Positions 1-9,629 of a DNA stretch of 45,607 bases are shown in pieces. Numbering within the stretch: the stretch's first letter is position 1; every line of letters starts with the position of its first letter. Below the pieces are notes generated by a model. The model saw only the letters and a list, made by a program, of their open reading frames with translations. It was not told the DNA's origin and did not search any database. A program made the position numbers and the translations under genes. Origin of the DNA: Methylobacterium platani (GTDB lineage Bacteria > Pseudomonadota > Alphaproteobacteria > Rhizobiales > Beijerinckiaceae); the NCBI RefSeq assembly GCF_001653715.1, contig NZ_LWHQ01000042.1, positions 1 through 45,607 of the forward strand, read 5' to 3'.

Positions 1-193
1 CGCCCGGGCCCCGGCCGCCCGGCACCGCGGCCGGCGGCACCGGCGGGCGCGCGGCGCGGCCGATGCCGAACAGCTCCTCGAGGAACGACTGGGCCGAAGC
101 CGGGGCCGGCGCCACCATCAGGACCGCCGCGAGGGGCAGGGCCGCCAGAACCGGCAGGGCCACCGGGCGGGAGGAGGGGCGAACGGGCTGCAT
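1..193 (-). CDS. Partial secreted protein (5' end only), function unknown
   Basis: An open frame starts at an ATG at 193 and runs off the left edge without a stop, giving 64 codons. The start has a GGAG-type ribosome site a few bases upstream. The product begins with a basic segment, then an Ala/Leu/Val-rich hydrophobic stretch ending in APASA, which is a clear Sec signal peptide with a cut near residue 36. The mature part starts QSFLEELFGIG and becomes Pro/Arg/Gly-rich. The start of the mature region reminds me of secreted SGNH/DUF459 proteins of Rhizobiales, but too little is present to assign a family. It is divergent from dnaK with about 470 bp between them. I am confident that it is a gene and not about its role. 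Confidence 0.6.
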   Translation of the reverse strand, partial: MQPVRPSSRPVALPVLAALPLAAVLMVAPAPASAQSFLEELFGIGRAARPPVPPAAVPGGRGPG

Positions 194-663
194 CAGGCTC
201 CAGGCGCAGGCGACGGGGGACACAGGCAACGGGAGAAACCTCCCGCACGGTCCTAGCATGCGGTCCGTGGCACGGGCGTGGCAAGGCCGCAACATTGTCG
301 TGGCGGCTTGGCCGCAAGGAGGGGGGCCGGGGAGGGGCTCCGGGAACGGCATCCCGCCCGCGCCCGGCCGCCTCGTGCGGACGGCCGGGCGCGGGCGGCG
401 GACGCTCCGGCAACGATCGGGACACAGAACCGCCGCGCGAGGCCCGATTCCCGGTGCGCGGCACGGCCCGGCTCGCCTTGCGGCTCCGAAACCGCCTTCT
501 TATATCCCGCTCGGCGCGGGCAACGCCCCCGCTCGCCGGGTTCCCGGCGAAGCGCGGTCCGGTCCGGCCCGCCCCGGCTCAAACCTTTGACAAGTACCGC
601 CATGGGCCGAGCTGCTTCGGGGCTCGGCGGTCTGCTTAAAAAACACCAACGAGGGATCCCACC
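194..663. other. 470-bp divergent intergenic region upstream of dnaK
   Basis: This gap separates the minus-strand secreted protein from dnaK. Open frames here are GC-driven shadows without ribosome sites or recognisable products. It holds the candidate RpoH promoter at 477-505 and a long 5' leader for dnaK. The leader ends with GAGGGA just before the dnaK ATG. Confidence 0.6.
477..505 (+). promoter_or_regulatory. Candidate RpoH (sigma-32) heat-shock promoter of dnaK
   Basis: CTTG at 477-480 is followed after 18 bases by CTTATAT at 499-505. This fits the alphaproteobacterial RpoH pattern CTTG-N17/18-CyTATnT. Transcription would start near 512, leaving a leader of about 150 nt before the dnaK ATG at 664. 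The match is seen in the sequence and its use is inferred from dnaK being a classical RpoH target. Confidence 0.65.
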
Positions 664-2583
<1,920 letters not shown>

Positions 2584-2600
2584 AAACACGCCTTGAGGTT

Positions 2601-2627
2601 GCCGCACGGATCTGAGATCCGTGCGGC
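2601..2627 (+). terminator. Perfect 12-bp hairpin just after dnaK
   Basis: GCCGCACGGATC at 2601-2612 pairs perfectly with GATCCGTGCGGC at 2616-2627 around a TGA loop. It lies 17 bp after the dnaK stop. There is no T-run, so it is either a weak terminator or a processing or stabilising stem that would set dnaK above dnaJ. Confidence 0.6.
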
Positions 2628-2647
2628 CCAGTGATGTGAAGCTCGAT

Positions 2648-2682
2648 CCGGTCCCCGGCCGCCCGACGGCGCCGGGGACCGG
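2648..2682 (+). terminator. Second perfect 12-bp hairpin between dnaK and dnaJ
   Basis: CCGGTCCCCGGC at 2648-2659 pairs perfectly with GCCGGGGACCGG at 2671-2682, leaving an 11-nt loop. It has no T-tract. With the hairpin at 2601-2627 it forms a double barrier ahead of dnaJ. Partial termination or mRNA processing is inferred. Confidence 0.55.
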
Positions 2683-2738
2683 ACTTGTATGGACGATGCC
2701 CGACCGGTGAGGCGCGGGACGGGTTTGGGGACCGGGGA

Positions 2739-3914
2739 ATGTCGAAGCGCGACTACTACGAGGTGCTGGGCGTCGCCCGGACCGCGACCGACGGCGAGAT
2801 GAAGTCGGCTTTCCGCAAGCTGGCGATGGTCTACCACCCCGATCGCAACCCCGGCGACAAGGAGGCCGAGCTCAAGTTCAAGGAGCTCAACGAGGCCTAC
2901 CAGTGCCTGTCCGACGGGCAGAAGCGCGCCGCCTACGACCGCTTCGGCCACGCCGCCTTCTCGCAGGGCGGGCAGGGCGGACCCGGATTCGGCAACGAGT
3001 TCGGCGACTTCATGTCGGACATCTTCGACACGTTCTTCGGCGACGCCCGCGGCGGCCCGGGCGGCGGGCGCCCCGGCGGGGCTGCGGGCGGGCGGCCCGG
3101 CGGCGGCCGCGAGCGCGGCGCCGACCTGCGCTACAACCTCGAGATCAGCCTCGAGGAGGCCTTCACCGGCAAGACCGAGACGATCAAGATGCCGACCTCG
3201 GTCACCTGCGAGGTCTGCGCCGGCTCGGGCGCCAAGGCGGGCTCGAAGCCCAAGACCTGCCCGACCTGCGCCGGCTACGGCCGGGTGCGGGCGGCGCAGG
3301 GCTTCTTCGCCATCGAGCGCACCTGCCCGGCCTGCCACGGCCGCGGCGAGATCATCGAGGATCCGTGCCCGGCCTGCTCGGGCGCCGGCCGCGTCACCCG
3401 CGAGCGCACGCTGTCGATCAACGTGCCGGCGGGCGTCGACGACGGCTTGCGCATCCGCCTCGCCGGCGAGGGCGAATCGGGCCTGCGCGGCGGGCCGGCG
3501 GGGGACCTCTACATCTTCCTGGCGATCAAGCCGCATCCGTTCTTCCAGCGCGACGGGGCGGACCTGTTCTGCCGCGTGCCGATCTCGATGGTGACCGCGG
3601 CGCTCTCGGGCGAGATCACCGTGCCGGTGATCGACGGCTCGCACACCTCGGTCCGGGTCCCGGCCGGCACCCAGACCAACAAGCAGTTCCGCCTCAAGGG
3701 CAAGGGCATGCCGGTCCTGCGCTCGCGCGACGTCGGCGACCTCTACATCCAGGTCTTCGTCGAGACGCCGCAGAACCTCACCAAGCGCCAGCGCGAGCTC
3801 CTGCAGGAATTCGACACCCACGGCACGCAGGCCGACAACCACCCGGAGAGCGCCGGCTTCTTCTCCCGGGTGAAGGAGTTCTTCGACGGCCTCAGCGGCT
3901 CCGGCCGCGCCTGA
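2739..3914 (+). CDS. dnaJ: Chaperone DnaJ (type I Hsp40)
   Basis: Co-chaperone that delivers substrates to DnaK and stimulates its ATPase. The 391-residue product has a J-domain at about 1-70 with the HPD triad at residues 33-35, then a Gly/Phe and Gly/Pro-rich linker. Four zinc-finger repeats lie from about residue 157 to 230 (CEVCAGSG, CPTCAGYG, CPACHGRG, CPACSGAG). C-terminal beta domains follow. An in-frame upstream ATG exists at 2685, but MSKRDYYEVLG at 2739 is the family's normal N-terminus and has GGGGACCGGGGA before it. Two hairpins separate it from dnaK, so the two are probably co-transcribed at different levels. Identification is secure. Confidence 0.98.
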   Translation: MSKRDYYEVLGVARTATDGEMKSAFRKLAMVYHPDRNPGDKEAELKFKELNEAYQCLSDGQKRAAYDRFGHAAFSQGGQGGPGFGNEFGDFMSDIFDTFFGDARGGPGGGRPGGAAGGRPGGGRERGADLRYNLEISLEEAFTGKTETIKMPTSVTCEVCAGSGAKAGSKPKTCPTCAGYGRVRAAQGFFAIERTCPACHGRGEIIEDPCPACSGAGRVTRERTLSINVPAGVDDGLRIRLAGEGESGLRGGPAGDLYIFLAIKPHPFFQRDGADLFCRVPISMVTAALSGEITVPVIDGSHTSVRVPAGTQTNKQFRLKGKGMPVLRSRDVGDLYIQVFVETPQNLTKRQRELLQEFDTHGTQADNHPESAGFFSRVKEFFDGLSGSGRA

Positions 3915-3923
3915 GCCGTCCCG

Positions 3924-3985
3924 CCCGCGAACCGGAGCGGCCGTTGCGCGTTCTCCCGCGCGATGGAGATTGCGCGGTTCGCGGG
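3924..3985 (+). terminator. Long stem-loop between dnaJ and pmtA
   Basis: CCCGCGAACCG at 3924-3934 pairs perfectly with CGGTTCGCGGG at 3975-3985. Inside, GCGCG (3946-3950) and CGCGC (3957-3961) form a smaller stem. It sits just after the dnaJ stop and could end the dnaKJ message or separate it from pmtA. There is no T-run. Confidence 0.45.
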
Positions 3986-4079
3986 GCCCGGGCGGGCGCG
4001 GCAGGCTTGACGGCGGCGCGCCTTTGAACGACAGCCGTTCACCAACCGACTTCTTTCGCGTGTTCAAGGGTCTTCGGTC

Positions 4080-4721
4080 TTGCCTTTGCCTCGCCGATCC
4101 AGGGCCAAAGCCATCGCGGTCACCAGCCCGCTGCCCCATCCGCGGCCCCAGAAGCGCGATATCCTGGAGGACGAGGCGCGGTTCCTGCGCTCCTGGTTCG
4201 AGCGGCCGCTGGTCACCGGCGCCGTGACGCCGTCCGGCCGGATGCTCGCCCGCACCATGGCCTCCTACGTCGATCCGCGCCTGACCGGCCCGGTGATCGA
4301 ACTCGGGCCCGGCACCGGCCCGGTGACCGACGCGCTGGTGCGCCGCGGCATCGCCCAGGAGCGGCTGGTGCTGGTCGAGTACAACCCGGATTTCTGCAAG
4401 CTGCTGCGCCGGCGCTTCCCGAAGGCCACCGTGCTGCAGGGCGACGCCTACGACATCCGGGCGACGCTCGCGGGCATCGTCGACGAGCCGGCCTGCGCCA
4501 CGATCTCGAGCCTGCCGCTGTTCACCAAGCCGCTGGAGCAGCGCCTCGAGCTCCTGGGCGCCGTCCACGACCTGATGCACCCGGATGCGCCGTTCGTGCA
4601 GTTCACCTACGCGGTGGTGCCGCCGATCCCGGCCAAGTCGACGACCTACACCGCCAGCCGCTCGAACAAGGTGTGGCTGAACCTGCCGCCGGCGCGGGTC
4701 TGGGTGTATCGCCGGCCCTGA
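4080..4721 (+). CDS. pmtA: Phosphatidylethanolamine N-methyltransferase, PmtA type
   Basis: SAM-dependent methyltransferase likely to convert phosphatidylethanolamine to phosphatidylcholine at the inner membrane. The 213-residue product has the SAM-binding motif VIELGPGTGPVT at about residues 72-83 and an acidic/aromatic site LVEYNPDF, both typical of the soluble rhizobial PmtA class, which is close in sequence to KsgA-type methyltransferases. The best start is a TTG at 4080 with AAGGG nine bases upstream; no ATG gives a full N-terminus, so the exact start is uncertain. It follows dnaJ, an arrangement I recall from Bradyrhizobium. A short GC-rich hairpin overlaps the stop (4713-4729). Family is confident; substrate is inferred. 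Confidence 0.8.
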   Translation: MPLPRRSRAKAIAVTSPLPHPRPQKRDILEDEARFLRSWFERPLVTGAVTPSGRMLARTMASYVDPRLTGPVIELGPGTGPVTDALVRRGIAQERLVLVEYNPDFCKLLRRRFPKATVLQGDAYDIRATLAGIVDEPACATISSLPLFTKPLEQRLELLGAVHDLMHPDAPFVQFTYAVVPPIPAKSTTYTASRSNKVWLNLPPARVWVYRRP

Positions 4722-5633
4722 GGGGGCCGATCGCTCCCCGCGCCCAGAACCCTTGTACCCGGTGCCCTCGCGCCCGTGGGGCGACCGCGGGCCGAACCGT
4801 GCCCCTTTCGGGTCGGCGAAACCCGAACCCGACCGGGCGCCAGCGCGGCAGGGGCTGGCCGAGCGATCCTTGGCACCGACCACCGGCGGGGATGCCATCG
4901 GAACGGGCGCGAACGGCGATAGCAGATGCTCTTCAGTATACTTGCGATCGCATTCGATCAGCATATGCCGTAAGCTTTTCGAGCAATCTCGTCAAAGCCA
5001 ATTCAATCGCTTTATATCGATGATTGTTGGAGCCGATCTTTGGTTCCGCTCTCGAATTTTCGTCAATATCTTGTTTTGATTTTAAAAATTAGAGATTGGT
5101 CAGCGACCCGATGCGTCGAAAATTTAGATTATTATTATAAATACAGCTGACACCGTAGCGACAGCGAAAATTTATGTTCGATCTTGACCGACCCTACGAC
5201 GAGAGAGATGGCTTCCGGGCGAATAAACCACCTCGATATACATTTTAATATAACTTAGTATGATTATTTTAATTCATATCAATTAGGTAAGTCATGCATC
5301 TTGACCGCGCGGCTCTGCGAGATTGTTCATGCCGCTTGATCACGACACGCAGATCGAGCTGCTGTTTACCGCAGCGCTCTACCAGAACGCGCTCCTGGGA
5401 CCTGTATCGCTTCGTCTGGAACGGGACGATGGGATTGATCGATCCCAACCCGTTCGCCGGCAGTGTCTGTCCGCCTCCGGCCGAGCCGTCCGACCCCGAC
5501 CTGGTGCCAGGCCTTGACCGCGATGGCCCGGCAGGCGGGCGGGAATCGCCGGAGCATCCCCCACCACGCAGGCGATGCCGGCCACCCCGCCGAGTTTCGG
5601 CAGGCGCCTGTTCTGCCGGAGATAGGACCGACC
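4722..5633. other. 912-bp gap with an AT-rich island and gene debris
   Basis: No convincing intact gene is present. From about 4915 to 5300 the base composition drops to strongly AT-rich, unlike anything else nearby, with runs such as TTTTAAAAATTAGAG and ATTATTATTATAAATA. After 5300 it returns to high GC, and 5323-5620 shows short frames in two registers without good starts. This pattern suggests acquired DNA with a decayed gene. It ends at the intact gene beginning at 5634. Confidence 0.6.
5393..5461 (+). pseudogene. Possible remnant of an Rhs-type C-terminal motif
   Basis: One frame reads SWDLYRFVWNG followed by TMGLIDPNPFAGS. This resembles the motif that closes the Rhs core, consensus roughly NLYRYVxNNPxxxxDPxG, after which a variable toxin tip begins. 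The reading frame before it is not open back to a plausible start, and the sequence after it is not coherent protein. If the resemblance is real, this is debris of an Rhs/polymorphic-toxin gene placed just before an intact gene that could be its partner. The match is short and could be chance. Confidence 0.25.
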
Positions 5634-6773
5634 ATGACCGACTATCCGCATACGATCCAGGCCGCGCTCCTCCTGTGCGGCGATCGCGCCCCTGACCTCG
5701 ACGCGATCGTGCGCGAATTCATCGCCGTCGAGGATGCGGCCGGCACGCAGTACAAGGTCTTTGCAGACACGAAACCGGGTGTCTTCTACCGGCTCTACGG
5801 CACCGACGACATCATGGTCACCATTGAGCATCTCGCCAGGCCAGCCGACCTGTCCGTGCTCGAGACCGCGCTGTCGTCGTCATTCACGAGAGCAGGGACG
5901 CCGGATGCGCGCGAGCGCGCGGCCCGGCACACTTCCCACATCCTCGTGGCGACGCATGCCGGCCTGTTCCCGCCGACGCCCGAAATCCGGGACATGCTCG
6001 CCAAGCTCGAGATGCCGCTCGCCGGTCAGTCGCTGCCCGCTCTCATCGCCCGCATGACGCGATGCGCGACGCTCTCGACGATCGCGCATCGTCGGACCGC
6101 CGCGACGCTGGTCCACTGGACGTCGAGCAACCAGCTGATGCGGGGTGACATGTTCGAAGTCCTGGCGGCGCAGCCGGTCCCCAACCTGCTCCATATCCAT
6201 CCCATGCTGTTCGACGGCGGGACGAGCGCCGACGGCCGCCAGCAGGTCGAGATCCGCACCGTCGGAGCCAGTCATTTCATCGGACGCGACATTCACGTCG
6301 CCGCCACCCCGGTTCCGTGGTCCGCCGTGCTCGACGGCATCTTCGCATTCGTGACGCTGGCATCCCTCAAGCACGGCTACATCGTGCCCGACGGCGACAC
6401 GTTCGGTCCGGATGACGGGTCGTACCGCTACCGCGTCACCCATGTCGAGGAGGGCAATGCGTCGGGCGATTTCACCGGACCGCTCTATCGCCTGGACCTG
6501 CTGTTCTCGCGGGAGCACGACGTCCAGACTCTGGACTACATCGCGCCGATGCGCCGGTTCACGGATCGGGAAGTCCCGCCGGACGTCGTGGCGCGCCTGG
6601 GAGACCACGGAGCTGAGGTGGTGAAGCAATGGCGCTCCCGGCGGCAGATGGCCGGGGCCGCCGGCATCCGGTTCGAGGTCTCGACCGATCGGCCGGCACC
6701 GCCGCGCGGGGGCGCCCTCGGCTGGGCGCGGCGGGTCCTCGAACGCGGCCTCAGAGACTCATGGCGGCAGTGA
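5634..6773 (+). CDS. DUF4261-like protein of unknown function
   Basis: A 379-residue soluble protein. The start at 5634 is chosen because AGGA lies six bases upstream and MTDYPHTIQAALLLCG begins a coherent domain; an open in-frame extension back to 5463 is low-complexity. Features that recall DUF4261 are an N-terminal half with DDIMVTIEHLARP and HTSHILVATHAG, a middle HPMLFDGG, and a C-terminal block with SHFIGRDIHV and HGYIVPDGDTFG. No signal peptide or membrane segment is visible. It is preceded by an AT-rich island and possible Rhs debris, and followed by a 17-bp perfect hairpin. That setting suggests an accessory gene, and an immunity or partner role is conceivable but unproven. Family call is moderate; function is unknown. 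Confidence 0.6.
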   Translation: MTDYPHTIQAALLLCGDRAPDLDAIVREFIAVEDAAGTQYKVFADTKPGVFYRLYGTDDIMVTIEHLARPADLSVLETALSSSFTRAGTPDARERAARHTSHILVATHAGLFPPTPEIRDMLAKLEMPLAGQSLPALIARMTRCATLSTIAHRRTAATLVHWTSSNQLMRGDMFEVLAAQPVPNLLHIHPMLFDGGTSADGRQQVEIRTVGASHFIGRDIHVAATPVPWSAVLDGIFAFVTLASLKHGYIVPDGDTFGPDDGSYRYRVTHVEEGNASGDFTGPLYRLDLLFSREHDVQTLDYIAPMRRFTDREVPPDVVARLGDHGAEVVKQWRSRRQMAGAAGIRFEVSTDRPAPPRGGALGWARRVLERGLRDSWRQ

Positions 6774-6783
6774 TTCGGTCGAT

Positions 6784-6821
6784 GATACAGTTTCCGGAAG
6801 GTGTCTTCCGGAAACTGTATC
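6784..6821. repeat. Perfect 17-bp inverted repeat (hairpin)
   Basis: GATACAGTTTCCGGAAG at 6784-6800 is exactly mirrored by CTTCCGGAAACTGTATC at 6805-6821 around GTGT. It starts 10 bp after the stop of the DUF4261-like gene and could act as its terminator. Its AT-containing arms differ from the GC-rich hairpins elsewhere in the window, which fits a dispersed palindromic element. Confidence 0.75.
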
Positions 6822-6850
6822 GTAGGCCCGCGTGGCGCTTGAGCGAAGTC

Positions 6851-6907
6851 GAAATCCGCATCGCGAAAGCGATTGCGTCGCAATCGCCGAGCGATCAATC
6901 GGATTTC
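6851..6907. repeat. Nested palindrome next to the 17-bp hairpin
   Basis: Outer arms GAAATCCG (6851-6858) and CGGATTTC (6900-6907) enclose GCGATTGCG (6869-6877), T, CGCAATCGC (6879-6887), which is itself perfect. Together with 6784-6821 this makes a compact palindromic array of about 125 bp between two genes, resembling REP/BIME or MITE-like elements. Copy number cannot be judged from this window. Confidence 0.6.
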
Positions 6908-6944
6908 ATATGACGCCGCAGGGAACGCTCGGCCGGTTCTCCCC

Positions 6945-7994
6945 TCACCCCTTCTCCCACTGGCTCTCGATGATCGTGTAGACCTTGTCGCTGAGGTTGA
7001 TGTCCATCTCGACGAGGCCGATCGTGGCCTTCACCCGGCTCAGTGTCTCGGCGAGCTCCAGGACAGGCTCGGGCACCCGGCGCTCGGGCAGGGCGGGGCC
7101 TTCGAGCTTCAGCACGTCGGCCAGCATCGCCGTGTAGGCGCCCCAGAAATGCTGGTGGCCGATGACGTGGAAGCGCGACAGCGCGTCGATCGCGAGCATC
7201 CAGTGGCCGGGCTTCATCGCCTCGCCCGGGACGGTGCAGGACAGGTCGCGGGTCAGCGGGTTCTCCAGCCAGCCGTAGGTCTCGAGGTCGATGCGGTCGA
7301 AACCCTTGCGCAGGGCCGAGACGCTGCCGAGGTCGAGCCCGGCCGCGAAGGCGCTGGGCCCCCGGAGATGGTCGACGCGCCAGCCCTGGGCCGGGTCCTT
7401 GCCGATCTCCGCCATCCGGCGCAGCCACAGGATGCGCTTGGCCAGCTCCACGTAGGGATCGACGACCAGGATCGTCTTCACGTACTCGCCGGTCTGGATC
7501 ACGTCCTCGTAGCGCTTCAACAGCAGGCTGCCCTGCAGCAGCATCGAGTCGCTGTACTTGATGTCGATGATGCAGCGCAGCAGGTCGAAGTGGATGTCGT
7601 GGATTCCGAAATACGCCATCGCGAATTCCGGGAAGAGCATGTCGCGGGCGAGGTTGTCCTGGTTGATCGTGTAGTCGAGCGAGAGCACGCGGGCCGGGCG
7701 ATAGGCGGCGCCGGCGCGATGCCGGTAGAGCAGGATGTTGGTGTCGCCGTCGTAGATGTCGAAGCGCTCGGCCTGGTCGAGGCCGGGGCAGCTCTCGCCG
7801 CTGAGCTTGAACCCGCAGATGCCGTGGGCGTGCCAGCCGAATTCCTTGAGCTGGGGGTAGTGGACCCAGGCCTCGATCACGACCTCGCGCGTCCGATCCA
7901 TGACCACGCGCAGGCGCGGCGTGCGGCGCATGTCGTCGGGCGCGATCCAGAGGTCGAAGCTCGCCGGGCCGACGACGTTGAAGTTGAATCGCAT
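6945..7994 (-). CDS. Uncharacterised protein, possibly sulfotransferase-like
   Basis: A 349-residue protein, start taken at MRFNFNVVGPASF (7994); an in-frame ATG at 8042 adds 16 unlikely residues. No signal peptide or membrane segment. The first 95 residues look like a beta-rich domain (HAHGICGFKLSG, RFDIYDGDTNILLYRH). The C-terminal part has a helix-rich pattern, YVKTILVVDPYVELAKRI and later LSRFHVIGHQHFWGAYT, which loosely recalls the RDPxxR and RFxxVGLTE regions of sulfotransferase-like proteins. The PAPS-binding P-loop is not recognisable. It is divergent from rarA and flanked on its 3' side by palindromes. I cannot name it; the sulfotransferase idea is weak. Confidence 0.7.
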   Translation of the reverse strand: MRFNFNVVGPASFDLWIAPDDMRRTPRLRVVMDRTREVVIEAWVHYPQLKEFGWHAHGICGFKLSGESCPGLDQAERFDIYDGDTNILLYRHRAGAAYRPARVLSLDYTINQDNLARDMLFPEFAMAYFGIHDIHFDLLRCIIDIKYSDSMLLQGSLLLKRYEDVIQTGEYVKTILVVDPYVELAKRILWLRRMAEIGKDPAQGWRVDHLRGPSAFAAGLDLGSVSALRKGFDRIDLETYGWLENPLTRDLSCTVPGEAMKPGHWMLAIDALSRFHVIGHQHFWGAYTAMLADVLKLEGPALPERRVPEPVLELAETLSRVKATIGLVEMDINLSDKVYTIIESQWEKG

Positions 7995-8187
7995 GCTGCT
8001 TGCTAGGCCGAAGACCGGGTCCCGGCAAGCGCGCCGGCGCATGGGCGCGACCCCCGGGGAGATCCCGACGGCAGGCTAGCAGCTTCGCGGCGCGAGATCA
8101 CCCGGGCGGCGGCATATGCCGGGAGCGCGGTGGGCGGCGGCGGGCGCGCTCTTGCGGCCGCGGGCCCGGCCGGTGTTGATGCGGGTC

Positions 8188-9504
8188 ATGTCCGACCTGT
8201 TCGCCTCCGCGGGCCTCGACCGCGACGCTCCCCGCCCCCTCGCCGACCTGCTGCGGCCGACGGCCCTCGCCGAGGTGGTGGGACAGGAGCACCTGACGGG
8301 GGAGGGGGGTGCGCTGACCCGGCTCATCCGCGGGCGCAACCTCGGCTCGCTGATCCTGTGGGGACCGCCCGGCACCGGCAAGACCACGGTGGCCCGCCTG
8401 CTCGCCGGCGAGACCGACCTGCATTTCGAGCAGATCTCGGCGATCTTCTCCGGCGTCGCGGAGCTCCGCAAGGTGTTCGAGGCCGCCCGGGCCCGGCGGG
8501 CGGCGGGGCGGGGCACGCTGCTCTTCGTCGACGAGATCCACCGCTTCAACCGGGCGCAGCTCGACGCCTTCCTGCCGGTGGTCGAGGACGGCACCGTCAC
8601 GCTCGTCGGCGCCACCACCGAGAACCCGTCCTTCGAGCTCAACGCCGCGCTTCTCTCCCGCGCCCGGGTGCTGGTGTTCCGCGCCCTCGACGAGGCGGCG
8701 ATCGCCAAGCTCCTCGACCGGGCCGAGGCGGTGACCGGGCGGACCCTGCCCCTCGACGCCGAGGCCCGGTCGGTCCTGGTGCGGATGGCCGACGGCGACG
8801 GGCGGGCGGCCCTGACGCTCGCCGAGGAGGTCTGGCGCTCCGCCGGCCCCGGCGAGACCCTCGACGCCGCGCTGCTGCAGGAGCTGATCCAGCGCCGGGC
8901 CCCCGTCTACGACAAGGCGCAGGAGGGCCACTACAACCTGATCTCCGCGCTGCACAAGACGATCCGCGGCTCGGACCCGGACGCCGCCCTGTACTATCTC
9001 TGCCGGATGCTCGACGCGGGCGAGGACCGGCTGTTCATCGCCCGCCGGCTGGTGCGGATGGCGGTCGAGGATATCGGGCTCGCCGACCCGCAGGCCCTGG
9101 CGGTGGCGAACGCCGCCAAGGAGGCGTTCGACTTCCTCGGCTCGCCGGAGGGCGAGCTCGCCCTGGCGCAGGCGGCGGTCTACCTCGCGACGGCGCCGAA
9201 ATCGAACGCGGTCTACACCGCCTACAAGGCCGCGACCCGGGCCGCCAAGGAGCACGGCTCGCTGCCGCCGCCCCGCACCATCCTCAACGCGCCGACGAAG
9301 CTGATGCGCCGGCTCGGCTACGGCGAGGGCTACCGCTACGACCACGACGAGCCCGACGCCTTCTCGGGCCAGGATTACTGGCCGGAGCGCCTCGGCCGCC
9401 AGCAGTTCTACGCGCCGACCGACCGGGGCTTCGAGCGCCGCATCGCCGAGCGGCTGGACTGGTGGGAGGAGGCGCGGAAATCCCGCGGGCGCGACGGGGT
9501 GTGA
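8188..9504 (+). CDS. rarA: Replication-associated recombination protein RarA (MgsA)
   Basis: AAA+ ATPase of the RarA/MgsA/WRNIP1 family that acts at stalled replication forks, related to clamp loaders. The 438-residue product has Walker A GPPGTGKTT at about residues 59-67, Walker B FVDEIHRFNRAQ near 113-124, sensor 1 GATTENPSF and the C-terminal tetramerisation region (RMAVEDIGLADPQAL, then KSNAVYTAYKAA). The start MSDLFASAG at 8188 is the family-like N-terminus, and longer in-frame starts add basic low-complexity residues. It stands ahead of a ParA-like gene and rluC; rarA-rluC proximity is common in Alphaproteobacteria. Confidence 0.96.
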   Translation: MSDLFASAGLDRDAPRPLADLLRPTALAEVVGQEHLTGEGGALTRLIRGRNLGSLILWGPPGTGKTTVARLLAGETDLHFEQISAIFSGVAELRKVFEAARARRAAGRGTLLFVDEIHRFNRAQLDAFLPVVEDGTVTLVGATTENPSFELNAALLSRARVLVFRALDEAAIAKLLDRAEAVTGRTLPLDAEARSVLVRMADGDGRAALTLAEEVWRSAGPGETLDAALLQELIQRRAPVYDKAQEGHYNLISALHKTIRGSDPDAALYYLCRMLDAGEDRLFIARRLVRMAVEDIGLADPQALAVANAAKEAFDFLGSPEGELALAQAAVYLATAPKSNAVYTAYKAATRAAKEHGSLPPPRTILNAPTKLMRRLGYGEGYRYDHDEPDAFSGQDYWPERLGRQQFYAPTDRGFERRIAERLDWWEEARKSRGRDGV

Positions 9505-9629
9505 CGATCGGGTGACGGTCCCGCGGGAAAGTCGCGGGAAGCGTCGCGGCGCCCTCCGGCGCCCTTGTGACCGAGGGTCACCGCTCCGCATGATGGCCCG
9601 CATCGTGTCTCGACCGGCCGGGAGCTGTG

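Noticed and set aside
5323..5517. 64-residue open frame in the accessory gap
   Set aside because: No ribosome site, no family, and it overlaps the frame with the possible Rhs motif; treated as debris.
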